A DNA stretch of 64,000 nt from positions 1-64,000 of the IMG/VR virus record IMGVR_UViG_3300003324_000440; one strand, 5' to 3'. A program made the translations under genes and the position numbers. Shown here in pieces: positions 56,200 through 62,316 of the stretch. Origin of the DNA: a virus. The notes beneath the pieces were generated by a model. It did no database searches, was not told where the DNA came from, and was given only the letters and a program-made list of their open reading frames with translations. Each line of letters starts with the position of its first letter. The first letter of the stretch is position 1.

Positions 56200-56712
56200 T
56201 CAGCGGGATGCTGGCCGACCGACCCTCGGGCTTCCGTACCGGTCATGGAGCAGCGTGATGCTGGCCAGTTCCTCTCGGAGCATCGGCCGCAGGTCGTTCT
56301 CCGCGATGTACCGCCGCACTAGTTCAGCGGCGATCCGGTTGGCCTCCCGTCGCGTGCGGGTACGGTTCTCGACCGGTTGAGGCATCGGCCGACCGGGGAC
56401 TGTCAGGTACCAGGCGTTACGCAGGTACTCATCCCGCTTCGGGCCAGCAAACGCTACGTCGTCAAACCGGGCGTTGCAGTCGACGCACAGCATCCCTCGA
56501 ACGGCCGACTTGTCCAGGTCTGGATCGTGGTCGATGTAGTTCGGTGAACTGGGCCACTCTCGGCGACCACACATCTCGCAGTGACCTTGCGAGCGTTGCC
56601 AGAGATCCTCGAACTCAGCACAAGTCATCTTGTACTGGCGGTGCCGGCAGTAGGTCTTAGCACGCTCCCGGTCGCGACAGTTGGTCTTGTCGATAACAAG
56701 GGCCGTGGTCAC
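56200..56712 (-). CDS. HNH nuclease, recombination endonuclease VII-like
   Basis: 170 residues; GTG 56712 overlaps the upstream stop. Zinc ligands CEMC (45-48) and CVDC (76-79) surround the catalytic segment YIDHDPD (59-65) and end in N80, matching the endonuclease VII (T4 gp49) group that cleaves branched DNA. A basic helical tail follows. Likely Holliday-junction or packaging-related cleavage. Confidence 0.8.
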   Translation of the reverse strand: MTTALVIDKTNCRDRERAKTYCRHRQYKMTCAEFEDLWQRSQGHCEMCGRREWPSSPNYIDHDPDLDKSAVRGMLCVDCNARFDDVAFAGPKRDEYLRNAWYLTVPGRPMPQPVENRTRTRREANRIAAELVRRYIAENDLRPMLREELASITLLHDRYGSPRVGRPASR

Positions 56713-56951
56713 GTCATCGACCGGCCGAGGTTGCGATATACGGTCTTACGTTCGACACCGATCTCGTTGGCGATGTGCAGGATCGGGATCTCAGCCGCAG
56801 CCGCGTCCGCGAGCGCTTTCTTGTACTCTGCGTCGACCTGCGCCTTCTTGGCGTGGGCACGCTTGACGGCTACGAGCAAGCGCCGTTGGTCAGCGTTCGG
56901 GCTCCACGGAGGTCGCGACATACGACGAGGGTACTTGGTTACCGTTTCCAT
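56709..56951 (-). CDS. Small HTH protein
   Basis: 80 residues from ATG 56951 (ATG 56921 in frame). Residues 50-78 form an HTH (IPILHIANEIGVERKTVYRN), the Hin/resolvase-tail type, preceded by a basic helix. Coupled to the nuclease gene; probably a DNA-binding partner or regulator. Confidence 0.62.
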   Translation of the reverse strand: METVTKYPRRMSRPPWSPNADQRRLLVAVKRAHAKKAQVDAEYKKALADAAAAEIPILHIANEIGVERKTVYRNLGRSMT

Positions 56952-56999
56952 CCGACACAGGCTCCCGTCTCATTTGAGTTACTGGGTCGATCGTATACA

Positions 57000-57041
57000 T
57001 GTTCCCGGTTGACACGCAATCCCTGAGTTGATACTGTTCCC
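57000..57041 (+). promoter_or_regulatory. Early promoter flanked by TGTTCCC boxes (rightward copy)
   Basis: TGTTCCC (57000-57006), TTGACA (57009-57014), 17-base spacer, TACTGT (57032-57037), a second TGTTCCC (57035-57041), then ATG at 57044, six bases after the -10. Same architecture as the leftward promoter at 56149-56190, implying one shared repressor. Confidence 0.7.
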
Positions 57042-57043
57042 TC

Positions 57044-57433
57044 ATGACACACCGCACCGCCGCAGTCGACCCGCACACCGGCGTCACCCGCCGCGCCGGC
57101 AGCGTCAACGTCCGGGTACACCTCACCGACACCGGCCTCTATCGGGTCGAGACGACAGACTCGCGCGGTGTGCTCGACGACTGGACCCGCACGCTGCCCA
57201 ACCGCGCGGAAGCCGTCGCCGCGTTCACCCACGTCCGCGCCGCGTTCGAGGTGCACGGCACCGCGCAGGCGGTCGAGGCCCGCCACAAGGCGCTCACGTT
57301 CAAGGTGCGGGACCTGCTCAACGCCCGCCGCGACACCACCCGCGAGCTCGCCGCCATCGAAGCTGAGCTCGACTCCATCGCCACCTTGTCCAACCGTGCC
57401 GCATACGCTGCAGCACTTGGTTACGCAGCCTGA
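57044..57433 (+). CDS. Hypothetical early protein, leaderless
   Basis: 129 residues, ATG at the predicted transcription start. N-terminal beta part (SVNVRVHLTDTGLYRVETTD), then two long helices (EVHGTAQAVEARHKALTFKV, ARRDTTRELAAIEAELDSIA). Function unknown. Confidence 0.62.
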   Translation: MTHRTAAVDPHTGVTRRAGSVNVRVHLTDTGLYRVETTDSRGVLDDWTRTLPNRAEAVAAFTHVRAAFEVHGTAQAVEARHKALTFKVRDLLNARRDTTRELAAIEAELDSIATLSNRAAYAAALGYAA

Positions 57434-57500
57434 AACCGGCTCGCCGTAAGGCCGCACACCGTCTTAGTCTGCAATGTTGCCCACACGAAAGGAACGGACA

Positions 57501-57872
57501 ATGACCAGCCGCACCCAGTACACCGAAGACGACAAGGACGCGATCAAGGATCTCCTGGTCGGCCACGCCGTGGTCAAGGTCTCCGACGACACCCTCGTCC
57601 TCGACGACGGGCGGCACCTGCGGTTCGTCGGCCACGAAGGTGGATGTTCCTGCGGCGCGGGCGACTACGACCTCACCGAGCTCAACGGCGTCGACAACGT
57701 CATCACCAACGTCACGTTCATCGACGACCCGAGCGGCGACGACTACCCGGACGGCAAGGGCTACTACCGGATTTTCGTGTTCGCGGACAACAAGATGGTC
57801 AACCTCGCCACGTTCGAAGGTACGGACGGGAACGGCTACTACGGCACCGGGTACTCGATCCACCTAGCCTGA
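57501..57872 (+). CDS. Hypothetical protein, actinophage DUF7448-like
   Basis: 123 residues from ATG 57501 with GAAAGGAAC upstream. DAIKDLLVGHAVVKVSDDTL, RFVGHEGGCSCGAGDYDLTE and YYRIFVFADNKMVNLATFEG form the recurrent actinophage pattern. Two Cys sit in GGCSCGAG. No known biochemical role. Confidence 0.68.
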   Translation: MTSRTQYTEDDKDAIKDLLVGHAVVKVSDDTLVLDDGRHLRFVGHEGGCSCGAGDYDLTELNGVDNVITNVTFIDDPSGDDYPDGKGYYRIFVFADNKMVNLATFEGTDGNGYYGTGYSIHLA

Positions 57873-58082
57873 GCCCCGTACGGCGTGTCACTCACCCCGC
57901 CGCAACCCTGACCACGCACGCTGACCGAAGAACCTGGGCCAAGGACGGCCGACAACTCCATCCACTGCCCGGGTTCCTGGACCGCTTCAGCGGTTTGAAC
58001 GGCCAACGGCTACCAGGATGCGTGTGAGTACTCCGGGCTTATCCGAGGACATCCCATCACCGCACGCCGTACCACCGCAGCC

Positions 58083-58691
58083 GTGACCGCCATCCTGCTC
58101 GCCACCGACCTCACCCCACCTGTAGCCGCCCTCGCCGCACCCGATCCGGTGCCGGTGTGGGCGGCTTCCTCGTTCGACCTGCCGACCCCGCCGTTGCGAG
58201 AACCGCCCGACGCGGTCCGCGTGGCAGTACTGCCTGCGCCCATCGCGCCGTCACCTGCGCACGTCCAGTCGTACGTGGGGCGGCACAGACGGGAGGTGGC
58301 CGCGTCGAGGTCTGCACCGCGCGTCGAGTCTGAGCACCAACCGCCAGCGGCGTCAGGGTCGGCCGCCGCGGTCGTGGCGTTCGCGCTCGCGCAGCTCGGC
58401 GACCCCTACGTCTTCGGCGCGGCCGGCCCCGGGGCGTTCGACTGCTCGGGCCTCACCATGGCCGCGTACGCCCGCGTCGGCGTCCGGCTGCCGCACGACG
58501 CGGACGCTCAGCGCCACTACGGCCGGGCCGTCACCCGCGCGCAGGCCCAACCGGGTGACCTAGTGACCTGGCCCGGCCATGTCGGGATCTACGCCGGCGG
58601 CGGCATGGTGGTGCACGCGCCGCACCCCGGCGACCACGTCCGGATGGCACCGCTCTGGGGTAGCCCGACGTTCCGGCGGATGGTCGGCTAA
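58083..58691 (+). CDS. NlpC/P60 peptidoglycan hydrolase (secreted)
   Basis: 202 residues from GTG 58083, which overlaps the stop of a 22-codon ORF at 58018 as GTGA. After a secretion-like start and a Pro-rich spacer, residues 95-200 are an NlpC/P60 domain: FALAQLGDPYVFGAAGPGAF, catalytic Cys in DCSGL (about 120), His in WPGHVGIYAG (about 167) and a third polar site VVHAPHPGDH. It cleaves peptide cross-links. Similar enzymes occur in actinomycete conjugative elements and as lysins. Confidence 0.8.
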   Translation: MTAILLATDLTPPVAALAAPDPVPVWAASSFDLPTPPLREPPDAVRVAVLPAPIAPSPAHVQSYVGRHRREVAASRSAPRVESEHQPPAASGSAAAVVAFALAQLGDPYVFGAAGPGAFDCSGLTMAAYARVGVRLPHDADAQRHYGRAVTRAQAQPGDLVTWPGHVGIYAGGGMVVHAPHPGDHVRMAPLWGSPTFRRMVG

Positions 58692-59443
58692 AGCTCCGCG
58701 AGGTCGATGACCCGTACGTTCGCGGCCAGGTCGGTGCCATCACAGTCCAGCCCCAGCACGCGTACCGGCCCGTACCCGAGGTCGGCAGTCGCCTCGTAGG
58801 CCCGGTGGTAGTGGCCATGCCAGATGAACCGGGGGCGGGTGGCGTCCACGACGCGGCGTAACACGTCGCGGTGCTCGTTCGCGCGCAGGATCTCCAACGG
58901 CGGCCAGCTTCCGCCGTTCAGCCCCGGAACGGTCACCCCGGACGGGCAGTCGTGCGCGACGAGCACGTCCACCGGGTCCGTGCCGCAGGCGGTCACGTCG
59001 TCGTCTGTGATGGCCTCCCCCGCCCACCACGAGACACCCGGTGTCCGTCGCTGCCGGTCCACCGAGTGCGCGCCGCCGCAGGCGAGGAACCGCACCCCGT
59101 CCCATTCCCAGCGGAACCCGCGCGGCAGGTGCCAGATGTGTCCGCTGACCTGCCGTAGCCCGTTCGGCCCGACCGGGGTGGCGGCGATGCGGCTGTGGTC
59201 GTCGTGGTTCCCGTCGACCCACAGCAGCGGCGTCCCGACCGCCGCGAGCGCGTCCTCGACGCCTGCGACGAACTCGGACGGGAAGTCGTAGGCGAAGTCG
59301 CCGAGATGCACGACCACGTCCGCACCTTCGTCGTCGGCGTGCTGGATGGCGTAGCGAGCCCACCTAGTGTTGGCGTGCCAGTCCCCCGCGACGGCGATGC
59401 GGGTTGGTGTGGCGAGCGGGTCGGTCGCCCTGCTGTTCGGCAT
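58688..59443 (-). CDS. Metallophosphoesterase
   Basis: 251 residues. ATG 59443 overlaps the upstream stop; GTG 59446 is also possible. All calcineurin-type motifs are present: GDWHANT (about 20), HLGDFAYD, GNHDDHSR, a later AHDCPSG and the terminal WHGHYHRAYE. Such enzymes cleave phosphomono/diesters, including cyclic nucleotides or DNA ends. Substrate unknown; convergent with the NlpC/P60 gene by 4 bases. Confidence 0.85.
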   Translation of the reverse strand: MPNSRATDPLATPTRIAVAGDWHANTRWARYAIQHADDEGADVVVHLGDFAYDFPSEFVAGVEDALAAVGTPLLWVDGNHDDHSRIAATPVGPNGLRQVSGHIWHLPRGFRWEWDGVRFLACGGAHSVDRQRRTPGVSWWAGEAITDDDVTACGTDPVDVLVAHDCPSGVTVPGLNGGSWPPLEILRANEHRDVLRRVVDATRPRFIWHGHYHRAYEATADLGYGPVRVLGLDCDGTDLAANVRVIDLAEL

Positions 59444-59925
59444 CACGCCGCCTCCCTCGTCTGGTCGCGCATCTCGAACACCGCGTGCAGCAGCTCCGCC
59501 ACCACGTCATCGTGCCCGTCACCTCGGCGGTGCGCGTCAGCGGCGGCCGTGGCGTGCCGGTGCACGACCCGGACGACCGGCGCGAGCGGCCCGTCGTCGC
59601 GCGGTGAGGCCACCACCCCGAATGTGGTCGCGAGGTACAGCACCCCCGGGTCGACCGGCCCGTCCGGCTCTACCCGCGCGGCACCCGAGGCGAGGCGGGC
59701 AAGATCGGCCCGTCCGGTGCCGGTGAGCCGCCAGCTTCTGCCGCCCGCGGTGCGTTCGCCGAGCGCGACCAGCCCGGCCCGTTCGGCTGCGCGCACCTCG
59801 GCGGTGACGTCGACCTGCTCGTCCCCGACGTCCACATGCGACGGCCCGTTGTCGACGGCCCGCCAGACGTGGCCGGCGTCGACCGCGGCGAGGAGCGCAT
59901 GCGGGGACAGGGCGGGGGTGGGCAT
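59443..59925 (-). CDS. Hypothetical protein with winged-helix-like part
   Basis: 160 residues from ATG 59925. The first 80 residues (QVDVTAEVRAAERAGLVALG, GRSWRLTGTGRADLARLAS) look like a winged helix; the second half is alpha/beta with several His residues. Upstream of the phosphoesterase and co-translated. Confidence 0.6.
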   Translation of the reverse strand: MPTPALSPHALLAAVDAGHVWRAVDNGPSHVDVGDEQVDVTAEVRAAERAGLVALGERTAGGRSWRLTGTGRADLARLASGAARVEPDGPVDPGVLYLATTFGVVASPRDDGPLAPVVRVVHRHATAAADAHRRGDGHDDVVAELLHAVFEMRDQTREAA

Positions 59926-59928
59926 CGG

Positions 59929-60192
59929 TCAGCCTCGGACCGTGTCGTCGCCGTACATGGCGAGCATCTCGTCGAACGGCGGCCAGTCACGCTTCGGCGC
60001 TTGGCGTTCGTACTCGCGACCAGACAACCACCGCCATGCAGCGCGGGCGTCAGGGTCATGGCCGAGGAAGTCCCTGTTGTAACCGGACACCCGGTCGTAG
60101 GCGCTGCCGCACAAAGGGCAGACCAACGCCGCGCCTCGGAACGCTGGATGAGTGGCAAGGTTGCCGATGCGGTGGTAACGGTTACCAGGCAT
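59929..60192 (-). CDS. Small zinc-motif protein
   Basis: 87 residues from ATG 60192. VCPLCGSAYDRVSGYNRDFL carries CxxC; other ligands may be His residues near the N-terminus. Helical C-terminus. Function unknown. Confidence 0.6.
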   Translation of the reverse strand: MPGNRYHRIGNLATHPAFRGAALVCPLCGSAYDRVSGYNRDFLGHDPDARAAWRWLSGREYERQAPKRDWPPFDEMLAMYGDDTVRG

Positions 60193-60389
60193 CACGCCTC
60201 TCCTTCCCCTACGCGTACCACCCACGCGCCATTGTCGAGCGCGTCCTGGACCTCGTCGTCGGTCCAGCGCAGCCCGCCCATCGACAGCCACGGCGGGGTG
60301 TACGGGCCGACCGGGCGGCGCTCGAGTACCACATCGCCAACCTGGACCTGGGAACGGTCAGGCAGGTCGGCGGCGCGCGGCGCGATCAT
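60192..60389 (-). CDS. Small hypothetical protein
   Basis: 65 residues from ATG 60389. VQVGDVVLERRPVGPYTPPW then RWTDDEVQDALDNGAWVVRV. Overlaps neighbours by 1 and 4 bases. Confidence 0.57.
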   Translation of the reverse strand: MIAPRAADLPDRSQVQVGDVVLERRPVGPYTPPWLSMGGLRWTDDEVQDALDNGAWVVRVGEGEA

Positions 60390-60664
60390 CGCTGGGCCGC
60401 CAGCCGAACCATCGAGGCCGCTATCGCCAACCCTGCCTTCGCGTCCTGGCTGCCAATTTCCGTGACACGCGCCTCGATCCGCTCCGCGATCTCGTCGAGC
60501 CGCTCGTCCGTCAGCAGTAGGCCCGCTGCGTCGAGACCGTCGAGCAGTGCGTTGAGTATGATCCCGTCCGGCCCATACGGTCGCGCGTGGCCATAGATCC
60601 CAGCCTTGGCGCAACCGTCGTCGACTGCCTTCGCAAACGGGGTGCCCCGCCAGTCCTTGCCCAT
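60386..60664 (-). CDS. Small helical hypothetical protein
   Basis: 92 residues from ATG 60664. DWRGTPFAKAVDDGCAKAGI and ERLDEIAERIEARVTEIGSQ. Overlaps the upstream stop by one base. Function unknown. Confidence 0.58.
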   Translation of the reverse strand: MGKDWRGTPFAKAVDDGCAKAGIYGHARPYGPDGIILNALLDGLDAAGLLLTDERLDEIAERIEARVTEIGSQDAKAGLAIAASMVRLAAQR

Positions 60665-60882
60665 CACACGTCTCCTTCCGGGGCCAGCCGGCCCGCTTCC
60701 AACTCCGCCGCGACCCACCGCGCGCCTGCCGCGACCGCCTCGTACCGCTCGGCCGCGCGGAGGTCATCCAGGCCGCCACGGGCACGCTTCGACACCGCCC
60801 ACGCGTCGCAACGGCGAGCCGCGTCACGGCAACCAGCGGGCGTAGTGAGGTCCAGGGCGGTGAGGTCGAGCGAGGTGGCCAT
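60664..60882 (-). CDS. Small helical hypothetical protein
   Basis: 72 residues from ATG 60882. Mostly helix (AGCRDAARRCDAWAVSKRAR, ERYEAVAAGARWVAAELEAG). No family recognised. Confidence 0.57.
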   Translation of the reverse strand: MATSLDLTALDLTTPAGCRDAARRCDAWAVSKRARGGLDDLRAAERYEAVAAGARWVAAELEAGRLAPEGDV

Positions 60883-60884
60883 GG

Positions 60885-61172
60885 CTAGAAGCCCTTGTTG
60901 AGCAACGGTTGTGCCCAGTCGGGCACCTGGTCTGCGTGCCAGAAGCGCTCGTCGTGTCGAGTAGCGCCAGCCGTACCGTCGGCGCGTACCCGGCAACCGG
61001 TGATCGTCATGCGTGAGAACTCCCCGTTGACGAAGTTGACCGTTACCGAGTCCGGGACGATCGACAGCGAACGGAACTGCACAACCATGGCGGGGACGCC
61101 CGTTACCTTGTAGTAGCGATCGACGGTAACAACCGTCTCAACTGGCGTGATGTTCATGTTGTCGGTGCTCAT
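60885..61172 (-). CDS. Small beta-rich hypothetical protein
   Basis: 95 residues from ATG 61172. VETVVTVDRYYKVTGVPAMV and VPDSVTVNFVNGEFSRMTIT predict a beta-sandwich. Overlaps the upstream stop by one base. Confidence 0.58.
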   Translation of the reverse strand: MSTDNMNITPVETVVTVDRYYKVTGVPAMVVQFRSLSIVPDSVTVNFVNGEFSRMTITGCRVRADGTAGATRHDERFWHADQVPDWAQPLLNKGF

Positions 61173-61420
61173 CAGAACTCCAAGACGTTGACGTAGACGT
61201 GCCTGTACCGGTACCAGCCCTCCGCCACCCGCAGGTACGCGAACGGCGGTGCGATGCGCACCTCCAACACCCGACGCCGGTCGCCACGGGCGAACCCGGA
61301 CGCGAACACGGTGTCGCCCTCGCGAAGCTCGCGGGTGTCGATGCACGGACGGACACCGGCAGAAGGGGCGTGCGGCTGAAGGTCACCGAGGACGGTGAGG
61401 GTTTTGGTGGTGGCGGTCAT
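61172..61420 (-). CDS. Small beta-rich hypothetical protein
   Basis: 82 residues from ATG 61420. ELREGDTVFASGFARGDRRR and FAYLRVAEGWYRYRHVYVNV suggest a barrel such as SH3/OB. Second gene of the operator-controlled leftward operon. Confidence 0.58.
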   Translation of the reverse strand: MTATTKTLTVLGDLQPHAPSAGVRPCIDTRELREGDTVFASGFARGDRRRVLEVRIAPPFAYLRVAEGWYRYRHVYVNVLEF

Positions 61421-61430
61421 GGCGTGACCC

Positions 61431-61928
61431 CTATACCTCGGTCGGGACGCGCTCGCCCAACCACCGCACCAAGGCGTAGCCGGTCGCGCCTTGCCAGATG
61501 CCATAGTCGGTGACGTAGTCCCCGTCGTACCAGCGCCCTTCCTCGAGTGGCCCGCCAAGAGCGCCCTCGGCGATCGTGGTCAGCCAGGCTCGGAACTCCG
61601 GTGAGAGATCTCGGTGAACCGGGATGAAGTCGGCGCCGAAGTGTACGGACTCGACGTTGCCGTCCGGGCCGGCGAGCAGCGTGTCGTGGTAGCTCATGCT
61701 GTCGGTCATGCCGTCGAAGTCGGCGCCGCGGTACCGGGCGGTGACCTGCTCGACCTGGTCCGGCGTCGGGCCGTCGGTCCAGTACACGTCGATCGACGCG
61801 CCGCCGGCGTACTTGTCAGAGCGGACCGAGAACCTGATGCCGGGGAACGCCTCTTTCAGCGCGGCCCGCAGGAGCTTCGCGGTCTCAGCGACGGTCAGGT
61901 AGCGGATGGGGCTGGTGCTGTCGGTCAT
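61431..61928 (-). CDS. LPD29-like polyvalent-protein-associated domain protein
   Basis: 165 residues, leaderless ATG 61928. TVAETAKLLRAALKEAFPGI with FSVRSDKYAGGASIDVYWTD, then QVEQVTARYRGADFDGMTDS, reads like the LPD29 domain. Family knowledge: such domains occur in large polyvalent proteins that phages and conjugative elements deliver with their DNA; here the domain stands alone. It is the first gene of the leftward operon 58.7-61.9 kb. Confidence 0.68.
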   Translation of the reverse strand: MTDSTSPIRYLTVAETAKLLRAALKEAFPGIRFSVRSDKYAGGASIDVYWTDGPTPDQVEQVTARYRGADFDGMTDSMSYHDTLLAGPDGNVESVHFGADFIPVHRDLSPEFRAWLTTIAEGALGGPLEEGRWYDGDYVTDYGIWQGATGYALVRWLGERVPTEV

Positions 61929-61934
61929 GGCTCC

Positions 61935-61963
61935 ATAGTAGCCAAGTGCACTTGGCGCGTCAA
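61935..61963 (-). promoter_or_regulatory. Leftward promoter with operator filling the spacer
   Basis: Minus strand TTGACG (61958-61963), 17-base spacer, TACTAT (61935-61940), 6 bases to ATG 61928. The spacer is almost entirely the perfect palindrome GCCAAGTGCACTTGGC (61941-61956). Confidence 0.75.
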
Positions 61964-61967
61964 GTCA

Positions 61968-62002
61968 ACTTGGCAAAGGAGGCTTGGCATCCTAGACTTG
62001 GC
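61968..62002 (+). promoter_or_regulatory. Rightward promoter overlapped by ACTTGGC repeats
   Basis: TTGGCA (61970-61975), 17-base spacer, TAGACT (61993-61998). Three direct repeats (ACTTGGC at 61968 and 61996, GCTTGGC at 61982) are 14 bases apart, covering the -35 and -10. They match the arms of the palindrome at 61941-61956, so one protein should control both directions. Confidence 0.7.
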
Positions 62003-62019
62003 TGAGGAGGTGAGAGATC

Positions 62020-62316
62020 ATGCCCGTCATGCCGTCTGTCGACGATGTTGTGAGCGCCTACCACGCCATTGGGGAGGCGTGGGAGACCTACCGTGCCACC
62101 TTGCGCGCCTGCATCGAAGAAGGCGGGGCCGAGGGGAGGACCGGCCGCCAAGCCGAAATCTCTCGACGTATCGGCCGAACCCGCGAGACGCTGCGGCAGG
62201 ACGCCATGACGCCCGAACAGCGCGAACAGTTGAGGCGCGCGGAGGCCGACCGGCGAAAGAAGTCAGGCTTGACAAGCCGTACGTCCAAGAAACCCGCCAG
62301 GAAGGCCGCGCGATGA
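62020..62316 (+). CDS. Small DNA-binding regulator candidate
   Basis: 98 residues, GAGGAGGTG before the ATG. An HTH-like segment AEISRRIGRTRETLRQDAMT (about 45-64) follows a helical region; the tail is very basic (KKSGLTSRTSKKPARKAAR). It lies next to the GCCAAGTGCACTTGGC operators, so it is the best candidate for their binder. The stop overlaps the ATPase start. Confidence 0.62.
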   Translation: MPVMPSVDDVVSAYHAIGEAWETYRATLRACIEEGGAEGRTGRQAEISRRIGRTRETLRQDAMTPEQREQLRRAEADRRKKSGLTSRTSKKPARKAAR

